From Avena insularis (Eukaryota > Streptophyta > Magnoliopsida > Poales > Poaceae): a DNA stretch of 64,000 nucleotides. The stretch lies in the NCBI GenBank assembly GCA_023614405.1, contig CM042697.1, positions 464,548,744 through 464,612,743 of the forward strand. The letters run 5' to 3'. The position numbers were made by a program, and so were the translations under genes. The notes under the pieces were generated by a model. That model searched no databases. It was not told where the DNA came from and saw only the letters and a program-made list of their open reading frames with translations. Positions 63,108 through 64,000 of this stretch are shown in pieces (within the stretch, counting starts at the first letter, position 1; every line of letters begins with the position of its first letter).

Positions 63108-63310
63108 CGCGGCGGCGGCGGTGGCGATTGGGGGGATTCGGCGATCGATGCGGGTGGGTCGGGCGGGGGGGAGGGAATGGGATTTGGGGGGACGGGGTGT
63201 GTGCGCGTGGGAGTGGGACTGGGTCGGGCGGGTGGGTGGGGTGGAGGAGCGGAGCGGTGCGCCGGAGGGTACGGCCCGCGCTCGCGGGGTGGGCGACGAG
63301 GACTAGCAGA
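63108..63310 (-). promoter_or_regulatory. GC-rich 5' leader/promoter of the Hsp70 gene
   Basis: The ~200 bases upstream of the ATG at 63107 are strongly GC-rich (C-rich on the - strand), typical of grass 5' leaders. No clear TATA box or paired heat-shock element was found by eye. Confidence 0.45.
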
Positions 63311-64000
63311 GCACTGGTGGTGCGGTCGGCTTGTTTTCTTGGGTTTGTCACTGACAGATCGGGCTACTGCATTGCTAGTCATTAATCACCATTATCATTA
63401 GCTAATCTTTTTTACATGATCATTACCTAATCTTAGGACAGAGCAATGTGTTCAGGATAGTCCAAGATTTTTTATTTTTTTTGAAAATAGGTTGGTGATA
63501 GAAGCTTAACGGCATGTAATGCACTTCAGGACATGTGCAATGGTTGTATCATACCAATGCCAAATAAAATGATTGCTGAGATGGGAGAGAGGAACAAAAA
63601 AGCAGATGTCTTGGTAACAAAAGATAGGATACTTTCTCTATTGTATGAGATGTTTTATCATAGTCACACATTTGCTAGTTACTACTCCCTTCTATCCATA
63701 ATAAGTGTCCGTGATTTAGTACTGTACTACTATTTTAGTACAAAGTCTATACTACATCTTCGACACTTATTTTGGTTCAGAAGGAGTACTTTTTATTCAT
63801 GCCATAATTCAAGAGTATGCAAATCATAATTGGTAAAGATAGCCTTTTAAGGGTAAGATAATCCCCTTTTCACCATGTTTTCTGTGTTCTCTAAACAACA
63901 CGTGCAATGTCTAAGACAAAAAATGTCTTACCAACACTCACATCAGCATATCAACACGTGCGAGCTAGATGCCAAATTGTACACTCTCTCTACATTCATT
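63311..64000. other. Upstream flank of the Hsp70 gene
   Basis: AT-rich intergenic DNA with no gene seen, containing the Stowaway MITE at 63685-63786. Confidence 0.4.
63685..63786. mobile_element. Stowaway MITE (102 bp), Athos-like
   Basis: It is flanked by TA (63683-63684, 63787-63788). CTCCCTTCTATCCATAATAA-GTGTC at the left is mirrored by GACACTTATTTTGGTTCAGA-AGGAG at the right. AGTACTGTACTACTATTTTAGT forms the loop region. It lies about 580 bases upstream of the Hsp70 start codon. Confidence 0.88.

Noticed and set aside
62353..63401. Long Pro/Arg-rich and Gly-rich frames on both strands across Hsp70 exon 1
   Set aside because: They are products of very GC-rich DNA; the ATPase-domain frame is the only one with family motifs and consistent splice phases.

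Overview
This window is plant nuclear DNA, most likely from a Triticeae grass (wheat, barley or a relative). The evidence is two intron-rich plant genes with GT-AG splicing, a BARE/Angela/WIS-like Copia element and a related solo LTR, Stowaway and Tourist-like MITEs with typical grass termini, CACTA (En/Spm) elements with TNP2 and Transposase_24 genes, and PIF/Harbinger, hAT and LINE remnants. No bacterial-type operon, CRISPR array, rRNA or convincing tRNA gene was seen. The species cannot be told from the sequence alone.

Layout. 1-7026: a decayed Ty1/Copia retrotransposon whose 5' LTR runs off the left edge. 7027-7921: the stump of another LTR that it appears to have entered. 7.9-22.2 kb: a composite of CACTA DNA. 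It holds two broken transposase-type genes on the - strand, Ulp1-like protease remnants, several tandem arrays, and an intact non-autonomous CACTA (12055-14741, AAA target duplication) that carries a captured first exon of a GDSL esterase/lipase gene. 22.2-24.5 kb: dispersed repeats and a Tourist-like MITE. 24492-33057: a PIF/Harbinger element (TAA duplication) with a broken Myb-like ORF1, split by a 6.15-kb LTR unit (CTGGC duplication). 34.6-37 kb: a MITE split by a 1.49-kb hAT element (AGTCCAAC duplication), then a LINE remnant.

Host genes. 37619-42956 (+) is a complete six-exon glutamate receptor-like channel gene (939 aa, clade III/GLR3-like). 56821-63107 (-) is a complete nine-exon Hsp70-superfamily gene of the HSP70-16/Hsp110-like type (738 aa). 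I assembled both by matching splice sites and reading phase at every junction, and both stay open throughout. They point toward each other and are separated by about 13.9 kb of transposon-rich DNA: MITEs, a 1.17-kb Harbinger derivative, an internally deleted Copia with a perfect 125-bp tandem duplication, a 1.9-kb solo LTR with ATCAA duplication, and LINE pieces.

Nothing links the two host genes functionally; they are ordinary single genes in a mobile-DNA landscape. I found no clearly new enzymatic system. The most informative content is the nested insertion history (four insertions with exact target duplications plus several MITEs), the captured GDSL exon, and the 32-nt micro-exon of the receptor gene that encodes its pore loop.
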